Assembly: GCA_029077825.1 (NCBI GenBank)
Contig: JAQNCT010000001.1
Location: 62,001-126,000, forward strand
Direction: 5' to 3'
Length of the DNA: 64,000 nucleotides
Source: Acidocella sp.
GTDB taxonomy: Bacteria; Pseudomonadota; Alphaproteobacteria; Acetobacterales; Acetobacteraceae
Shown here: positions 24,530-34,490 of the stretch, in pieces
Position numbering within the stretch: the first letter of the stretch is position 1
How the letters are laid out: each line of letters opens with the position of its first letter
Position numbers and translations under genes: made by a program
Notes under the pieces: model-generated
Seen by the model: the letters and a program-made list of their open reading frames with translations, nothing else
The model's database searches: none
What the model was told of the DNA's origin: nothing

Positions 24530-25480
24530 ATGCCGCGCGGCGATCTGTTTCCTGAAATCGGGCCGTACGAGACCGGCTACCTGCCGCTTTCCGGCGAACA
24601 TACAATGTATTGGGAGCAAGTGGGCAACCCCCGCGGCAAGCCGGTGCTGTTCCTGCATGGCGGTCCTGGTGCTGGTGCCGGGGCGGTACACCGGCGGTTT
24701 TTCGATCCCTCGATCTGGCGGGTGATTATTTTTGACCAGCGCGGTGCCGGACGCTCCAAGCCGCTTGGCAGCATTACCGCCAACACCACGCCGCACCTGG
24801 TCGAAGATATTGAAAGCCTGCGTAAATTCCTTGGCATCGAACGGCTGTTGCTATTTGGCGGCTCCTGGGGCTCTACCCTCGCCCTGGCCTATGCCCAGGC
24901 CCACCCGGAAGCGGTCATGGGCCTGGTGCTGCGCGGCATCTTCCTGGGCCGCCCCGAGGAGGTGGACTGGTTCCTCTACGGCATGGCCCGGGTGTTCCCC
25001 GACGCTCATGCCGCCTTTGCACAGTTCCTGCCCGAGGCTGAGCGCGGTGATTTGCTGAAAAGCTACCTCGCCCGGCTGATCAACCCCAACCCGGAAATTC
25101 ATGGCCCGGCGGCCCGCGCCTGGAGCATCTATGAAGGCTCCTGTTCAACCTTGCTGCCCAGTGTCGAGGCGGTCTCGGCGTTCGCCCAAGACCGTGCCGC
25201 CATCGGTCTGGCCCGCATTGAAGCGCATTATTTTGAACATAATTTGTTTCTCCCCGACGGCGGATTACTGGCCCATATGGCGGCACTGCATCAGATCCCC
25301 GGCGAAATTGTGCAGGGCCGTTATGACATGATTTGTCCTGCAAAATCAGCGTTCGACCTGATGGCAGCCTGGCTAACCGCACGGCTAACCCTGGTGCCTG
25401 ATGCTGGTCATTCAGCGCTTGAGCCAGGCATTCGCACAGCGTTGATCGCGGCATTGGAGCGTTGCCGCGCCTTGACGTGA
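24530..25480 (+). CDS. pip: Prolyl iminopeptidase
   Basis: Alpha/beta hydrolase of 316 residues (family S33) that removes N-terminal proline from peptides. The oxyanion motif LFLHGGPGAGAG, the FDQRGAGRS box, the nucleophile elbow GGSWGSTLA with catalytic serine, the NTTPHLVEDIE segment and the C-terminal GHSALEP with catalytic histidine are all visible. Length is normal. It begins six bases after the aminotransferase stop, but this is probably just tight packing, since no functional link to sugar synthesis is known. Confidence 0.94.
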   Translation: MPRGDLFPEIGPYETGYLPLSGEHTMYWEQVGNPRGKPVLFLHGGPGAGAGAVHRRFFDPSIWRVIIFDQRGAGRSKPLGSITANTTPHLVEDIESLRKFLGIERLLLFGGSWGSTLALAYAQAHPEAVMGLVLRGIFLGRPEEVDWFLYGMARVFPDAHAAFAQFLPEAERGDLLKSYLARLINPNPEIHGPAARAWSIYEGSCSTLLPSVEAVSAFAQDRAAIGLARIEAHYFEHNLFLPDGGLLAHMAALHQIPGEIVQGRYDMICPAKSAFDLMAAWLTARLTLVPDAGHSALEPGIRTALIAALERCRALT

Positions 25481-25538
25481 CCATCATTCCGCCCTCAAGT
25501 CCCGCTGTCATAAAAGCCACAAAATCTTGGAGGGCTCA

Positions 25539-26525
25539 GTGAAGATTTCGAGGCGGTCGTTATTGGCTGCATCCGTGATAGTTCCGGCAAGCCGTGCGCT
25601 GGCTGCGCAGGCGGTTCCCGAGGCCTGGCCGAAAGCGATTTTAATGGCAACCGGCAGCCCCGGCGGCGTGTATGATGTTTACGGCGCGGCCTGGGGACGG
25701 GTTGCGCAACAAACCAGCGGCGTGATGATTGCTTACCGGGCCTCCGGCGGCGCTGCGGCTGATATTCTCCTGATTGAACAAAACGCCGCCCAGCTTGGCA
25801 TGACAACGGTAACAGTGGCGGACCAGGCCCGCACCGGCACCGGCCGTTGGACAGCGGGGGTTAAGTTTGGTGCCTTTCGTGCGTTGTTCCCGATGTTTCC
25901 CTCTATTTTGCAAATCGTCACACCGCGCAGCAGCGGCATCACCTCCTTAGCTGGCTTGGCGGACCGGGTGATCGGCGTGGGGCCAGATGGCGGCAGCGGT
26001 GCTGCGGCCGTGCCCAGCATTTTTGCCAGCATCGGCATTATTCCAGCCCAGGCCCTGACAGGTGATTATGCAAATCAACTGCATGATTTGCTCGCTGGCC
26101 ACTTGGATGCCTGTGCCTTCATCGGCGCGCCGCCATTACCAGCGATCCAAAAAATTGCCGAGAGCGAGCAACTTGGCATCATCGGCTTCACCCCGGCGGA
26201 AGCCGCACATGTTGACCGCATTATTCCCGGTGTGCATGGCATGACCATCCCGGCCGGCACATTTTCCCGCCAGAGTGCTGCGATTGCGAGTGTGGGCACT
26301 GCGAATTATGCCATCGGTGCGGCGCATCTGCCAGACGAGCTGGTCCATGCAATCACCCTGGCTGCAATGCGCAATCAAGCCAGTTTGGAACGCGTGGTGC
26401 CGGCTGCACATATCTTCAATGAACCCGGCCTTGTCATGCCTGGGCAAATGCCGTTTCACCCAGGTGCCGCCGCAGCTTTGCGCAGCCTTGGAATGGCGGT
26501 TCCAGCTAAATTTGTCGTGCGCTAG
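25539..26525 (+). CDS. TAXI-family TRAP-type substrate-binding protein
   Basis: Exported binding protein of 328 residues starting at GTG behind GGAGGG. The N-terminus SRRSLLAASVIVPASRALAA looks like a twin-arginine-type or Sec signal. The TAXI fold is seen in MATGSPGGVYDVYGAAWGRV, YRASGGAAADILLIEQNAAQ, and VIGVGPDGGSGAAAVPSIF. No DctQ/M-type permease gene is nearby, so it is an orphan in this window. The substrate is unknown (glutamate-like or keto acid in characterised relatives). Its stop TAG shares the CTAG with the convergent lolD stop, so the two genes overlap by four bases. Confidence 0.9.
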   Translation: MKISRRSLLAASVIVPASRALAAQAVPEAWPKAILMATGSPGGVYDVYGAAWGRVAQQTSGVMIAYRASGGAAADILLIEQNAAQLGMTTVTVADQARTGTGRWTAGVKFGAFRALFPMFPSILQIVTPRSSGITSLAGLADRVIGVGPDGGSGAAAVPSIFASIGIIPAQALTGDYANQLHDLLAGHLDACAFIGAPPLPAIQKIAESEQLGIIGFTPAEAAHVDRIIPGVHGMTIPAGTFSRQSAAIASVGTANYAIGAAHLPDELVHAITLAAMRNQASLERVVPAAHIFNEPGLVMPGQMPFHPGAAAALRSLGMAVPAKFVVR

Positions 26526-27196
26526 ATAAGTTTACCGCCGACCAGCGTGAGTTGACGGTCCATGCGTTTGGCCAACTCCGGGTTATGGGTGGCAATGAGT
26601 GCCGCGACATTTTCTGAACGCACGATGCGCAGCACTTCGGTGAAAACAATTTCAGCGGTGGCAACATCCAAATTACCTGTGGGCTCGTCAGCCAGCAGCA
26701 ACGCCGGCGCATTGGCCAGCGCCCGCGCAATGGCAACGCGCTGCTGTTCACCGCCGGAGAGTTTGCCGGGCAAATGATCAGCCCGCGCGGCCAAACCTAA
26801 TTTGGTAAGCAATTCCATTGCGCGTTTTTCAGCCTGAGCCTCAGATTTTCCGGCAATCATCTGTGGCAGCACGACATTTTCGAGAGCTGAAAACTCCGCC
26901 AATAAATGGTGGAACTGATACACAATACCAATGGTATGCAGCCTGATGTTGGTGCGCTCGGTATCACCCAACTTGCCCGCGTCCACGCCATTAATGGTCA
27001 CCGCCCCACCATCAGGTTTTTCCAATAATCCTGCCAGATGAAGCAAGGTTGATTTGCCGGACCCCGAGGGTGCCACCAGCGCCACAATCTCGCCGCGCCG
27101 CAAATCCAAGTTGGCGCCATCCAAAACCGTCAGCGCTTCACTCTCGCTTTTATAGGTGCGTGAGAGATTGGAGAGTTGCAGTAAAAACTCACTCAC
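26522..27196 (-). CDS. lolD: Lipoprotein-releasing ABC transporter ATPase LolD
   Basis: ATPase that drives release of lipoproteins from the inner membrane to LolA. It has 224 residues. The GTG start at 27196 overlaps the lolC/E stop by eight bases (GTGAGTGA), so translation is coupled. Walker A is APSGSGKSTLL, the signature LSGGEQQRVAIARAL, and Walker B LLLADEPTGNLD. The LolD/MacB-type YQFHHLLAEFSALENV Q-loop is present. An alternative start 24 bases upstream is less likely. The pair serves lolA found at 7533. Confidence 0.96.
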   Translation of the reverse strand: MSEFLLQLSNLSRTYKSESEALTVLDGANLDLRRGEIVALVAPSGSGKSTLLHLAGLLEKPDGGAVTINGVDAGKLGDTERTNIRLHTIGIVYQFHHLLAEFSALENVVLPQMIAGKSEAQAEKRAMELLTKLGLAARADHLPGKLSGGEQQRVAIARALANAPALLLADEPTGNLDVATAEIVFTEVLRIVRSENVAALIATHNPELAKRMDRQLTLVGGKLI

Positions 27197-28439
27197 GACG
27201 CAGCGCCTCAATCGGGTCAATGCGGGCGGCCCGCCAACTTGGGTAGATGGTGGCGAGCAGTGATAGCGCTAAAGACATAACAAGCACTTCCGTAACCTGG
27301 TGCCAATCCAGCTTGGCTGGCAATTGTTCAAGGTAGTAAACCGTGGGGTCAAACAACGGCGTGCCTGTGAGCTTTTGTACAAATTGGCGGATGTTTTCGA
27401 TGTAAGCGCAAAACACCGTGCCCAGCACCAGCCCGATGATTGTACCCAAAAACCCCACTGATGCGCCGCACATTAAAAATATTCGTAATATGGCGCCAGA
27501 ACTGGCGCCCATGGTGCGCAAAATAGCAATATCGCGGGCTTTGTCCTTCACCATCATGATCAACGAGGAAATCACGTTAAAGGCAGCCACAAGAATAATC
27601 AGCGTCAGGATCAGGAACATCACATTACCCTCCACTGTTACAGCGGCAAGAAAACTATCATTATTCTGCCGCCAGTCCAGAATGCGCATCGGCGTGCTGG
27701 CGAAACGCGTCTGGATGGCCTGTTTGATCGCATCGTCATTGTCAGGGTCAGTGACGTAAACCTGAATTTGCGTCGCTTGATTGGGCTCCTGAAACAAAGT
27801 TTGCGCGGCCTGCAGCGGGATGAACACAAAACTCGAATCATATTGCTGCATCCCGGTTTCAAATACCGCGACAACTTTGAAGCTCTGGATGCTGGGAATG
27901 GTGCCGATGATGGTGGCTTTGCCTTGCGGCAAAATAAGCTGGATGGTGGAGCCAACCGTTAACCCAAACTGGCTGGCCAAACCCCCACCTATCGCAATCA
28001 CGCCATCACCGGTCAGATCGCTCAAACTACCAGCGGTTACGTGTTTTGAAACCGTTGGCAAAGCTGCTAGCCCCTGCGGGGTGATGCCACGCGCAATGCC
28101 GCCAAGGGCGCCACCTTGCGGGCCAGACATTAAAACCTCACCCTGCACAATCGGGAAGGCTGCGGTAACACCTGGGATTTTTGCAATATTATTGGAAATA
28201 TCATCGTAATTCGTCAACGGCTGACCCGCGGCATAAACCCCGATATCGCCGTTCAGACCCAGAATTTGTGAGAGCAATTCCTGCCGGAAGCCATTCATCA
28301 CACTCATCACAATAATCAAGGTGGCAACACCAAGTGCTATGCCAACCAGCGAGAAAATAGCGATGACTGATACGAAGCGCTCGCCACGCCGGGCCCGCAA
28401 ATAACGTGCGGCAACCTTGCGCTCGAACGGGCCAAACAT
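27189..28439 (-). CDS. lolC: Lipoprotein-releasing ABC transporter permease LolC/E
   Basis: Inner-membrane permease of 416 residues with four predicted membrane segments: one near residue 20 (FVSVIAIFSLVGIALGVATL), three in the C-terminal half (LILTLIILVAAFNVISSLIM, GASVGFLGTIIGLVLGTVFC, LVMSLALSLLATIYPSWRAA). The periplasmic MacB-like domain fills residues 50-260. Only one permease gene is present, so it probably acts as a homodimer, as proposed for LolF-type systems. It starts with TAATG overlapping the proS stop. Confidence 0.94.
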   Translation of the reverse strand: MFGPFERKVAARYLRARRGERFVSVIAIFSLVGIALGVATLIIVMSVMNGFRQELLSQILGLNGDIGVYAAGQPLTNYDDISNNIAKIPGVTAAFPIVQGEVLMSGPQGGALGGIARGITPQGLAALPTVSKHVTAGSLSDLTGDGVIAIGGGLASQFGLTVGSTIQLILPQGKATIIGTIPSIQSFKVVAVFETGMQQYDSSFVFIPLQAAQTLFQEPNQATQIQVYVTDPDNDDAIKQAIQTRFASTPMRILDWRQNNDSFLAAVTVEGNVMFLILTLIILVAAFNVISSLIMMVKDKARDIAILRTMGASSGAILRIFLMCGASVGFLGTIIGLVLGTVFCAYIENIRQFVQKLTGTPLFDPTVYYLEQLPAKLDWHQVTEVLVMSLALSLLATIYPSWRAARIDPIEALRRE

Positions 28440-29743
28440 TAGCCGCGCACTTTCAATATGGCTTCGGCGAGCGGCAGTTCTAACCGCTCACCGTTGGCGC
28501 GGCGCTTCAATTCAACCAAGCCATTGGCGGCACCGCGCGGCCCGACAATGATCTGCCAGGGATGCCCCATTAAATCGGCTTCGGCGAATTTGGCACCAGC
28601 ACGTTCCTCGCGGTCATCATATAGGCAATCAGCACCAAATTCCTGGTGCAGAGCTTCGCAAATATCACCAGTGACAGCATCACCCTGGCGCAAATTCAAA
28701 ATGCCCACGCGGAATGGCGCAATCGCATCCGGCCAGATAATGCCAGCCTCATCATGCCGCGCTTCAATAATGGCGCCCACCAACCGGGAAACACCGATGC
28801 CGTAGCTGCCCATTTCTGGGAATAATTTCGCGCCATCCGGACCGATGACGCTGTAGTTCATGGATTCTGAATATTTTTTACCAAAATAGAAAATCTGCCC
28901 CACTTCAATGCCCCTGCCCTCGCGCTTGCGCGCCTCGGGGATTGTGGCCCAGGCATCCAAATCATGCTTCTCGTCGGTCGCGGCATATTTGGTGGTCATG
29001 GATTCATAAAAATCCTCGAGTGCTGCAGGCTCATAACCGACACTCAAAGCATCACCGGCCTCAAACGCCGCATCATAAAACACGCCGCTTTCACCGGTGG
29101 GGGCCAGAATATGAAATTCATGGCTCAAATCACCGCCAATCTGGCCAGTGTCAGCGCGCATGGGAATCGCGGTGATGCCAATCCGCTGAAACGTGCGCAT
29201 GTAAGCCAACATCATCTTTTTATAGCTGAGCAGCGCGCCCGCATAATCAAGGTCGAAGCTGTAAGCATCCTTCATCAAAAATTCGCGGCCCCGCAGCACG
29301 CCAAAGCGCGGCCGCACTTCGTCGCGAAATTTCCATTGAATATGATAGGGGATTTGCGGCAAATCCCGGTAGCTTTTGGTGGTATCGCGCAAAATCGCGG
29401 TGATCATTTCCTCATTGGTCGGGCCGTACAGCAATTCGCGCTCGTGGCGGTCATTAATGCGCAGCATCTCCTTGCCATAGGCATCATAACGCCCACTTTC
29501 GCGCCATAAATCAGCACTCTGGATGGTGGGCATCAGCAGTTCCTGCGCGCCGGCGGCATCTTGCTCCTCGCGCACAATCTGCGCGATTTTATTGAGCACC
29601 TTCAGCCCCGCCGGTAGCCAGGCATAGATGCCAGACGCCATCTGCCGCACCAGCCCGGCGCGCAGCATCAACCGGTGTGAGGCAATTTGCGCCTCCGCCG
29701 GGGTTTCCTTCAAAGTGGGGATCAAAGCTTGGGACAGGCGCAT
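28439..29743 (-). CDS. proS: Prolyl-tRNA synthetase, short alphaproteobacterial form
   Basis: Class II synthetase that charges tRNA-Pro. At 434 residues it lacks the INS editing domain that makes the E. coli enzyme about 570 residues; between [20 protein letters not shown] and [20 protein letters not shown] there is no insertion. Motif 2 is the [10 protein letters not shown] segment and motif 3 [12 protein letters not shown]. The C-terminal anticodon-binding domain begins near residue 340. Editing of Ala-tRNA-Pro would then need a free-standing ProXp/YbaK protein elsewhere. It is translationally coupled to lolC. Confidence 0.95.
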   Translation of the reverse strand: MRLSQALIPTLKETPAEAQIASHRLMLRAGLVRQMASGIYAWLPAGLKVLNKIAQIVREEQDAAGAQELLMPTIQSADLWRESGRYDAYGKEMLRINDRHERELLYGPTNEEMITAILRDTTKSYRDLPQIPYHIQWKFRDEVRPRFGVLRGREFLMKDAYSFDLDYAGALLSYKKMMLAYMRTFQRIGITAIPMRADTGQIGGDLSHEFHILAPTGESGVFYDAAFEAGDALSVGYEPAALEDFYESMTTKYAATDEKHDLDAWATIPEARKREGRGIEVGQIFYFGKKYSESMNYSVIGPDGAKLFPEMGSYGIGVSRLVGAIIEARHDEAGIIWPDAIAPFRVGILNLRQGDAVTGDICEALHQEFGADCLYDDREERAGAKFAEADLMGHPWQIIVGPRGAANGLVELKRRANGERLELPLAEAILKVRG

Positions 29744-29796
29744 GAAATACTCTCAACTAAACAATTTTGCTGGCGTGCTTATACGTGCTTGCGTGC

Positions 29797-30894
29797 TTAC
29801 AAGGGCTGACCCGCAACGGCTAGAGGCGGCTGTGGCACCGCCAACCAGCGGTCCGCCAGCCGCCGGGCGGGTGTTTCCACCAAACGGTGCAGGGCAATCG
29901 CCAGTGCCAACGTGAGGATGGTCATGGCGGCCCCGTATGCCAGTCTATGGCTTGCCGGGTCCCAGCCCTGGTGGCGGAAAAGCTGCGCCAACAGCAGTTC
30001 GATGGTGCCGAAGCTCATGTAAAACGAATAAGATATTTGCCCTAAAAACCGCAAGATCCTCGGATTGCGGATCACCGGCGGGCGCTCGGCATCGGCCTGC
30101 ATCGCCAAAGCCGCTAGCAGCACCCAAAGGGCAAACACGACCAGGATATCAAAGCTGGAGGCCGAGGTGAGCAACACGATGGCGGCGAGGCTGATATAGG
30201 CCAGCCATTTATTGGGCATGAAGTCAGCATTCAGCGGCACCAGCCTTAGGGTGGCCATGCCGATGATGAATTCCGGAAAAAACCGCCATAGGGCGTTGGC
30301 ATAGGTGAGGTTGAGGGTTTCTCCGGCCTCATAGGCAATCATCCCCAATACAGCAAAACTTATCACCATGATCTGCCCGGGAATAATCTCCCGCCAGGTG
30401 CCCAAAAACATCCAGAGCAGCGGAAACATCAAATATCCCGCCCATTCGGTACTCACCGACCATGAAGGGTAATTCCAAGCCAGATGTTCGCCCACCCCCC
30501 AGCCCTGCACCAGCAATAAATTGGCGATGAATGAACCACCGGTGAACCGGTCAGCATCACGCGGCGTAAAGCCCAGCGCCAGCCCGGTTGCCACAATCAC
30601 CAGCAAAATCAGCATCACCGCCAGATGCACCGGATAAATCCGCGCCAGCCGTTTGCCCCAAAAGCGCGCAATGTTGGCCCCCTTAAGTTCTGCTGCCGAA
30701 TGCACCGCCGCCAGAATTAACCCAGAGAGCATAAAAAAACCGTCAACCCCCAGATACCCATGCCGGATGAAACCCGCAAACGGCCCCAAAGACCCGGAGA
30801 AATGCGCGTGCAAATCAACATGATAGGCAAATACCCAGGCGGCAAAAAACGCCCGGACCACGGTAAGGTCGGTGATTTCGGCAAAGTACTTCAT
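29797..30894 (-). CDS. Acyltransferase family 3 (OafA/YrhL-like) membrane protein
   Basis: Integral membrane O-acyltransferase of 365 residues with about ten hydrophobic helices. The N-terminus DLTVVRAFFAAWVFAYHVDL places the catalytic histidine, and GYLGVDGFFMLSGLILA is the second family hallmark, followed by FWGKRLARIYPVHLAVML with the conserved arginine. Family members acetylate or succinylate surface sugars. It starts 253 bases downstream of the rnj stop and sits 53 bases upstream of proS. It may modify the polymer whose precursors come from the 21419-24524 pair, which is inference only. Confidence 0.9.
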   Translation of the reverse strand: MKYFAEITDLTVVRAFFAAWVFAYHVDLHAHFSGSLGPFAGFIRHGYLGVDGFFMLSGLILAAVHSAAELKGANIARFWGKRLARIYPVHLAVMLILLVIVATGLALGFTPRDADRFTGGSFIANLLLVQGWGVGEHLAWNYPSWSVSTEWAGYLMFPLLWMFLGTWREIIPGQIMVISFAVLGMIAYEAGETLNLTYANALWRFFPEFIIGMATLRLVPLNADFMPNKWLAYISLAAIVLLTSASSFDILVVFALWVLLAALAMQADAERPPVIRNPRILRFLGQISYSFYMSFGTIELLLAQLFRHQGWDPASHRLAYGAAMTILTLALAIALHRLVETPARRLADRWLAVPQPPLAVAGQPL

Positions 30895-31147
30895 GCAAAA
30901 GATTGTAAAACGAAAGAAGCCCGCCAGCCCATAGGGCGGCGGGCCAAGTTCAGGGAGGAAACGCCAGTCACACGGCAGGATGAAGAACCAAACTTCATCC
31001 TAGGACCCATAGTGCAACGCACAACCCTTTACGTCTAGCAAAAACACACTCAAAAAAGTAACTTTTTTAGGCGATTTTTCATATTTTGGTTCAAAAATCA
31101 TCTGTTGAATTTCTTTTAGGCAAAAATTTGCATATTTATTGAACAAT
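30895..31147. other. Intergenic region downstream of rnj with two hairpins and an AT-rich part
   Basis: No gene is supported. On the minus strand, after rnj, the AT-rich part 31030-31147 contains the palindrome AAAAAAGT-A-ACTTTTTT (31053-31069). Next comes a hairpin AGGATGAAG/CTTCATCCT (30978-31001), then GCCCGCC/GGCGGGC (30919-30944) followed on the minus strand by TTCTTTCGTTTT, a reasonable terminator for the nuo-birA-coaX-rnj transcript. Confidence 0.5.
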
Positions 31148-32845
31148 TTAAATCCACATGATGTGCGCGTCCACAATCGGGCGCTTACCCATGCGTTTGC
31201 CGACTATTTTTCGCAGCACGGCACGCGCGGCATCGGTGAAGGCGGCTTCGTCTCTGCGCAACGCCGACGGCAATTCACCTAAAACCTGCGCGAATTCGGC
31301 TTCCAACGCGCGTTGCAAACCAATTTCCTCGTCCAAAAGTCCCGGCGCTGAGATTCTGGCCTCGCCGCGCACTTTTCCCGCCCCGTCGATCATCGCGCTG
31401 CCCACCACCACGCCATTAAACAGCATGCGCCGGCGGGCCGCCATTATGCCGCCTTTCAGGGGCACCACCGCATTGCCGTCAACCGCCATCCGCCCGGTGG
31501 ACACCTGGTCGATGACTTCAGGGTTGTTGGAGGACAATGACAATACATCACCATTCTCAATCAAGATCGAGGTGATCCCCTCCTCGCGTGCCAAAGCGGC
31601 CTGTGCTGAGAGATGGCGCCATTCGCCATGGGTGGGCACCAGATATTTTGGCCGCACTAGTTTATACATTTTAATCAACTCATCGCGCGCCGGATGACCC
31701 GAGCAATGCGTAAGCTCATCATCATCGGTGATGACATCCACACCGCGGCGCACCAGCGTATCCTGCACGGCGGCAATGGCTTTCTCGTTGCCTGGGATCA
31801 TGCGCGAGGAGAAAATCGCCACATCGCCCTCACCCAGCACCGCGTAGCGGTGGGTATCGGCGGCGATGCGCGCCATGGCAGAGCGTGGCTCGCCCTGGCT
31901 GCCGGTGACCAGCAGCAGTAAATTATCATCCGGGATCGAGCCTAAATCTTCCTCGGGCACAAAATCAGGGATATCCTGCAAATAGCCGGCTTCTTGCGCC
32001 GCTGCCACATAATTGGCCAGGCTGCGGCCCACCAGCGCCACATGGCGCCCACAGGCTTCTGCGGCATCAATGACGCTGGAAACGCGGGCGATGTTGCTGG
32101 CAAAACAGGTTACGGCAATGCGCCCCGGCAAATCGCCGATCAACGCCTTCAGGCTCTTTTTCACGTCTAGTTCCGAGCCGGAATGGCCGTCCACCATGGC
32201 GTTGGTGGAATCGATCACCATGGCCAGCACGCCCTTGTCACCCAGCGCCTTGAGAGCGGCTTCATCAGTTACCTTGCCCACCACCGGGTGCGGGTCAAAC
32301 TTAAAGTCACCAGAATGCAGCACCGTGCCGTAGCGGGTGGTGATGGCCAGCGCCTGCGACTCGGGGGTAGAATGGGTGAGTTGAATGAACTGCAGGTCAA
32401 ACGGGCCAACCTCGAACTTGCCGCCCGGCTGAATGACATGCAGCTTTACCTCACGACCCAAGCCGGCCTCTGAAAGCTTGCGGCGCAAAATCGCGGCGGT
32501 GAAAGGGCTGGCATAGATCGGGCAACGCAGTTGCGGCCATAGCCGGGCCACGCCACCGATATGGTCTTCATGCGCATGAGTAATAACCAAGCCGTGCAAT
32601 TTATCAGCGCGAGCTGCGATGTAGCCGGGGTCGGCCAGCAATAATTCGGCTTCGGGCGCTTCCGGCCCGGCAAACCCCATGCCGCAATCAACCGCCAGCC
32701 ACCCGCCGTCGCAGCCATACAGATTGAAGTTCATGCCAATTTCGCCAGTACCGCCCAGCGGCACGAATACGAACCCGCCCGGACTCTGCGCTGCTGGCGT
32801 GAGCGCACGGGTTTTGCCCGGCTTTTTGCCGGATGAGGCTGCCAT
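31148..32845 (-). CDS. rnj: Ribonuclease J
   Basis: Metallo-beta-lactamase ribonuclease with endo- and 5' exonuclease activity, used in alphaproteobacterial RNA processing and decay. It has 565 residues, normal. The metal site HAHEDHIGG, the second ligands in VLHSGDFKFDPHPV and the C-terminal VPTHGEWRHLSAQA identify it. The beta-CASP region includes IAVTCFASNIARV and VTGSQGEPRSAM. It ends the run nuoN-birA-coaX-rnj, a gene order shared by many alphaproteobacteria. The 83-base gap to coaX is the widest in the run. Confidence 0.96.
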   Translation of the reverse strand: MAASSGKKPGKTRALTPAAQSPGGFVFVPLGGTGEIGMNFNLYGCDGGWLAVDCGMGFAGPEAPEAELLLADPGYIAARADKLHGLVITHAHEDHIGGVARLWPQLRCPIYASPFTAAILRRKLSEAGLGREVKLHVIQPGGKFEVGPFDLQFIQLTHSTPESQALAITTRYGTVLHSGDFKFDPHPVVGKVTDEAALKALGDKGVLAMVIDSTNAMVDGHSGSELDVKKSLKALIGDLPGRIAVTCFASNIARVSSVIDAAEACGRHVALVGRSLANYVAAAQEAGYLQDIPDFVPEEDLGSIPDDNLLLLVTGSQGEPRSAMARIAADTHRYAVLGEGDVAIFSSRMIPGNEKAIAAVQDTLVRRGVDVITDDDELTHCSGHPARDELIKMYKLVRPKYLVPTHGEWRHLSAQAALAREEGITSILIENGDVLSLSSNNPEVIDQVSTGRMAVDGNAVVPLKGGIMAARRRMLFNGVVVGSAMIDGAGKVRGEARISAPGLLDEEIGLQRALEAEFAQVLGELPSALRRDEAAFTDAARAVLRKIVGKRMGKRPIVDAHIMWI

Positions 32846-32928
32846 ATAAAAAATACTCCTGAGAACTGTTACTTAGTGTCTGATTACAGTCTATAGATAG
32901 TCATCCCGCCAATAACCACCATAGGCGG

Positions 32929-33738
32929 CTATTCAGCATCTACAAACGGTGTGCGATCGCGCGGCAATTGCGGCGGCTTATTGCGCAGTGACAACAGGCG
33001 CAAGCCATCAAGCGTTAAATCCGGGTCAATGGTGGTTAATTTCAGGGTGCCTTCTGCAAATAACGGCGCCAATCCGCCCGTGGCGATTGCTTTCAGCGGT
33101 TGGCCGAATTCACCTTCAATGCGCACCAGCAAACCCTCGATCAAACCCACATACCCCCAATAAATGCCCGAACGCATCGCTGGTATGGTGGAACGGCCAA
33201 TAACTGATTGCGGCCGGCCAATGCCAATGCGTGGCAGCCTTGCCGCCGCCTGATGTAAAGCTTCGATGGAGAGGTTGATACCTGGTGCGATCACGCCGCC
33301 AAGATACGCGCCGTCCTTGTCCACCAGGTCAAACGTTGTGGCGGTACCAAAATCCACCACCACCAGCGGGCCGCCATAACGATGGTGCGCTGCCAGCGCG
33401 TTCAACAAACGGTCAGCCCCCACTTCATCAGGGTTGTCGATTTTGATCGGGAACCCCCAATCCAACGCAGCACTTGCTACTAACGGCTCCACATCGAACC
33501 AGTCCCGGCAGAGACGGCGTAAATGGTAAAGTGCGGCTGGCACCACCGTGCCAATCATCGCGCGACGAATTTGCCCGGCCTTAATGCCACTGCGTGTCAA
33601 CAGCGATTCCAGCCAGACACCATATTCATCGGAGGTACGCTGCGAGGATGTCGCCAGCCGCCACGTACCGCGCCATTCGGTGCCGTCATGCACGGCGAAA
33701 ACGATGTTGGTATTGCCTGCGTCGATTACCAGCAACAT
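32929..33738 (-). CDS. coaX: Type III pantothenate kinase
   Basis: First step of coenzyme A synthesis, ATP-dependent phosphorylation of pantothenate by the ASKHA-fold, feedback-insensitive form. It has 269 residues. [19 protein letters not shown] is the phosphate-1 loop, [17 protein letters not shown] carries catalytic aspartate, [17 protein letters not shown] is phosphate-2, and [11 protein letters not shown] the substrate-binding segment. It follows birA after six bases. CoaBC at 2727 acts two steps later in the same pathway. Confidence 0.96.
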   Translation of the reverse strand: MLLVIDAGNTNIVFAVHDGTEWRGTWRLATSSQRTSDEYGVWLESLLTRSGIKAGQIRRAMIGTVVPAALYHLRRLCRDWFDVEPLVASAALDWGFPIKIDNPDEVGADRLLNALAAHHRYGGPLVVVDFGTATTFDLVDKDGAYLGGVIAPGINLSIEALHQAAARLPRIGIGRPQSVIGRSTIPAMRSGIYWGYVGLIEGLLVRIEGEFGQPLKAIATGGLAPLFAEGTLKLTTIDPDLTLDGLRLLSLRNKPPQLPRDRTPFVDAE

Positions 33739-33744
33739 GGCCGC

Positions 33745-34482
33745 TCAGCCTCCCTGGCCTGCGAGCAATATTTCGCCCGTTTGGAATGTTTCGATACGAT
33801 TTTCGACGCGCAACTGCAACGCTCCAGTGTGCGAGAGGCCGGCGAACCTGCCATGGGTCGTGCTCTGAGCGCCACGCACGGTCATCTCGGTACCGAGCGG
33901 AAGTGCAGCCTGCAGCCAGGCCGTTTGAATCGCCTCAGCGCCGCCGGCCGCCAATATCTCCAGCCAGCCGGATAGACTCTGCAACACCGCCTGGGCGGCC
34001 ACCTCAGCCGCAACAACCAAGCCGTGACTGGCGAGACTGGTTGTTAAGCGGCCTGGAATTTGTGGGGCAAATGCCAGATTTACCCCAAACCCCATCACCA
34101 ACCAGTCGATCCGGCCTTGGCTGGGTGCGGCGTCAATCAAAACGCCGGCCAATTTGGCGCCATCCAGCAGCACGTCATTTGGCCATTTCAACACGGGTTG
34201 TACAATATCAGGCGCTAGTTGCCCAATGGCCTGCGCCACCGCCAAACCAGCCAGCAGCGGAAAGCGGTTAAGGCTGGAAACCTCCTGCGCGGGCCGAAGC
34301 AAAACCGAGAGGTACAAATTCCCCGGCGCTGAGACCCACTCCCGCCCGCGGCTACCACGCCCGGCAGTTTGCACATCGGCCAGCACCGCCAGCCCAGCAA
34401 CCTCACCCGCCTTAGCGCGGGCGACACAGATATTCGACGTTGAATCAGCCTCAGCCAGGTGCTCCAGCCGCCAATCAACCAA
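33745..34482 (-). CDS. birA: Biotin-[acetyl-CoA-carboxylase] ligase
   Basis: Attaches biotin to the carboxyl carrier protein through biotinyl-AMP. It has 245 residues and lacks the N-terminal DNA-binding domain of E. coli BirA, so it is a ligase only (class I). ADVQTAGRGSRGREWVS is the biotin/AMP loop with the GRG motif, and VLKWPNDVLLDGAKLAGVLI is the second core motif. No ATG is available; TTG at 34482 follows TATAGG and lies eight bases after the nuoN stop. Its place in the nuo transcript is conserved in alphaproteobacteria. Confidence 0.95.
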   Translation of the reverse strand: MVDWRLEHLAEADSTSNICVARAKAGEVAGLAVLADVQTAGRGSRGREWVSAPGNLYLSVLLRPAQEVSSLNRFPLLAGLAVAQAIGQLAPDIVQPVLKWPNDVLLDGAKLAGVLIDAAPSQGRIDWLVMGFGVNLAFAPQIPGRLTTSLASHGLVVAAEVAAQAVLQSLSGWLEILAAGGAEAIQTAWLQAALPLGTEMTVRGAQSTTHGRFAGLSHTGALQLRVENRIETFQTGEILLAGQGG

Positions 34483-34490
34483 AGCCTATA

